From Deltaproteobacteria bacterium (GTDB taxonomy: Bacteria > Desulfobacterota > Desulfobulbia > Desulfobulbales > VMSU01): DNA of 22,482 nucleotides. Each line of letters starts with the position of its first letter. Positions within the stretch are counted from its first letter, which is position 1. Positions 20,945 to 22,482 of this stretch are shown here, piece after piece. The DNA is taken from assembly GCA_021789795.1 (NCBI GenBank), contig JAJYJA010000019.1:1-22482 (forward strand), read 5' to 3'. A program made the position numbers and the translations under genes. The notes below the pieces were generated by a model. That model worked only from the letters and a program-made list of their open reading frames with translations, was not told the DNA's origin and ran no database searches.

Positions 20945-22482
20945 TTAGAACACGCCCTTGACCTTGCCGGTGTTGACGTCAACGTCGATGCGGCGATAGG
21001 CCGGGTCAGAGGCGGTGCCCGGCATCAGGCTGATGGCCCCGGCCACCGGCACCACGAAGCCCGCGCCCTTGTAGGTGAGGATATCGCGGATGGGCAGAGT
21101 CCAGTCCTTGGGCACCCCCTTTTTGGCCGGATCGTGGGATAGAGAGAGGTGGGTCTTAACCATGCAGGTGCCCATCTCCTTAAGATCCGGGTCACTCTCC
21201 ATCCGCTTCAATTTCTCCTGGGCCTCGGCGGTATAACTGACCCCCTCGGCGCCATAGACCTCCTTGGCAATCAGCTCGATCCGCTTGGAAAGCGGGGTGT
21301 CAAGGTCATAGAGGAACTTGAAGTCGTTGGGCTCGTTGCAGGCGTCGATGACCGCGTCGGCGAACTCAAGCGCGCCCTCGCCGCCCTTCTCCCAATGCCG
21401 GGAGAGGGCCACCCGGGCGCCGGCGGCCTCGCACAGACGGCGCACCGCCTTGATCTCATTGTCGGTGTCGGTGTAGAAGGCGTTGATGCAGACCACCGGG
21501 TTGATACCCGCCTTCTTGACCGTCTTGATGTGGTGCAGGAGGTTGACGCAACCTTTCTCCACCCAGCCGACGTTCTCGCTCTTGTACTCCGCCGGCATGG
21601 GCTTGCCCGGCACCGGGATGGGGGCGCCGCCGTGGCACTTAAGCGCCCGGATGGTGGCCACCACCACCGCGCAGTTGGGCTTGTTGCCGCTGAAGCGGCA
21701 CTTGAGGTTCCAGAACTTCTCAAAACCGATGTCAGCGCCGAAGCCGGATTCGGTGACGTTGTAGTCGGCGACCTTAAGCGCCACCCGGTCGGCAATGACC
21801 GAGCTTTGCCCAATAGCTATGTTGGCGAACGGCCCGGCATGGACGATGACCGGCTGGCCTTCCAGGGTCTGCATCAGGTTGGGGTTGATGGCCTCGACCA
21901 TCCAGGCGGTCATGGCCCCGGCCACGTCTAGATCCTCGGTGGTAATCGGGCGGTCGTTCTTGTCGTAGGCGACCACGATCTTGCCCATCCGGCGGCGCAT
22001 GTCGGCCAAGTCATTAGCGATAGCCAGGATAGCCATGACCTCGGAGGAAACAGCGATGGCAAACTTGGACTGCATGGTGTAGCCGTCCATCTTTCCCCCC
22101 AGCCCGATGGTGATGTTACGCAGGGCCTGGGCACAAAAGTCGATAATCCAACCCATCTCCACCTTCTTGGGGTGGATGTCCAAACGCTTTAACTTGCGCT
22201 TGGCAAGCTGCTCATCGGTGTAGTTCGACTCATGCTGCATCCTGGAGGTAAGCGCCACCATGGCCAGGTTGTGGGCGTTCATGATGGCGTTGATGTCGCC
22301 GGTCAAGCCTAACGAAAACGGGGTGAGCGGGATGCACTGGGCCAGCCCCCCGCCGGCGGCGGAGCCCTTGACGTTCATGGTGGGGCCGCCGGAAGGCTGG
22401 CGGATGGCGCCGACCACACTCTTCTGGCGCTTGCCCAGGCCCTGGACCAGGCCCATGCAGCAGGTGGACTTGCCCTCGCCCA
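20945..22482 (-). CDS. fhs: Formate-tetrahydrofolate ligase, N-terminus beyond window edge
   Basis: This enzyme makes 10-formyl-tetrahydrofolate from formate, ATP and tetrahydrofolate. It feeds purine and fMet synthesis and, in acetogens and many sulfate reducers, the methyl branch of the Wood-Ljungdahl pathway. About 511 residues are present. The P-loop GEGKSTCCMGL lies at the right edge, so the reading frame runs off the window and roughly the first 60-70 residues are missing. The Met at 22456 is internal and is not the start. Motifs seen are QPSGGPTMNVKGSAAGGG, LTGDINAIMNAHN, ALRNITIGLGGKMDG, ESGFGADIGFEKFWNLKC, CINAFYTDTDNEI and the C-terminal GAISLMPGTA. No defects are visible. A terminator follows at 20863-20894. 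Confidence 0.96.
   Translation of the reverse strand, partial: GEGKSTCCMGLVQGLGKRQKSVVGAIRQPSGGPTMNVKGSAAGGGLAQCIPLTPFSLGLTGDINAIMNAHNLAMVALTSRMQHESNYTDEQLAKRKLKRLDIHPKKVEMGWIIDFCAQALRNITIGLGGKMDGYTMQSKFAIAVSSEVMAILAIANDLADMRRRMGKIVVAYDKNDRPITTEDLDVAGAMTAWMVEAINPNLMQTLEGQPVIVHAGPFANIAIGQSSVIADRVALKVADYNVTESGFGADIGFEKFWNLKCRFSGNKPNCAVVVATIRALKCHGGAPIPVPGKPMPAEYKSENVGWVEKGCVNLLHHIKTVKKAGINPVVCINAFYTDTDNEIKAVRRLCEAAGARVALSRHWEKGGEGALEFADAVIDACNEPNDFKFLYDLDTPLSKRIELIAKEVYGAEGVSYTAEAQEKLKRMESDPDLKEMGTCMVKTHLSLSHDPAKKGVPKDWTLPIRDILTYKGAGFVVPVAGAISLMPGTASDPAYRRIDVDVNTGKVKGVF

Overview
The window is a GC-rich, gene-dense piece of a bacterial chromosome with housekeeping content. It reads best as Desulfobacterota, probably near the Desulfobulbales. 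That placement is an inference from three things: a complex I operon in which nuoD is followed directly by nuoH with no nuoE/F/G between them; an rpsA-sppA-ihfB-like cluster; and a formate-tetrahydrofolate ligase typical of anaerobes with C1 metabolism. I see no tRNA, rRNA, CRISPR array, insertion sequence, integrase or other mobile element.

Layout: (1) 1-3103, minus strand: nuoA-B-C-D-H with overlapping or tightly spaced genes, nuoH cut by the left edge, and a good promoter in the AT-rich region upstream of nuoA. (2) 3385-5024, minus strand: a small unknown protein and mpl (murein peptide recycling), overlapping by 4 bp, with a structured leader. (3) 5266-8427, plus strand: rpsA (six S1 domains) with its own promoter and a strong terminator, then sppA and an ihfB-like gene. 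(4) 8443-9066, minus strand: a YciO/TsaC-family protein. (5) 9327-12431, plus strand: guaB and guaA, the two steps from IMP to GMP. (6) 12440-17005, plus strand, tightly following guaA: a cytoplasmic GAF histidine kinase, a receiver-TPR response regulator, and a large unrecognised protein with a CCHC zinc knuckle and a C-terminal membrane hairpin. (7) 17037-18728, plus strand: rlmN and a SEC-C motif protein. (8) 18774-20783, minus strand: an ABC-F ATPase of the YheS type. (9) 20945-22482, minus strand: formate-tetrahydrofolate ligase, whose N-terminus lies beyond the right edge.

The most novel part is region 6. The kinase and the receiver-TPR protein look like a soluble two-component pair. 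The third gene encodes an unrecognised protein of about 698 residues: a possible degenerate nucleotide-cyclase-like N-terminal region, a C-X2-C-X4-H-X4-C zinc knuckle (rare in bacteria), a helical repeat middle, coiled coil, and two C-terminal membrane segments. The genes are 8 and 25 bp apart and follow guaA by 8 bp, so co-transcription with GMP synthesis is likely. A functional link to purine nucleotides is only a hypothesis.

The regulatory DNA is also informative. Between the divergent mpl and rpsA units lie a perfect 16-bp palindrome, two opposed promoters and a long imperfect inverted repeat. A strong intrinsic terminator sits six bases before the sppA start codon, and an inverted repeat brackets the -10 element before the SEC-C gene.
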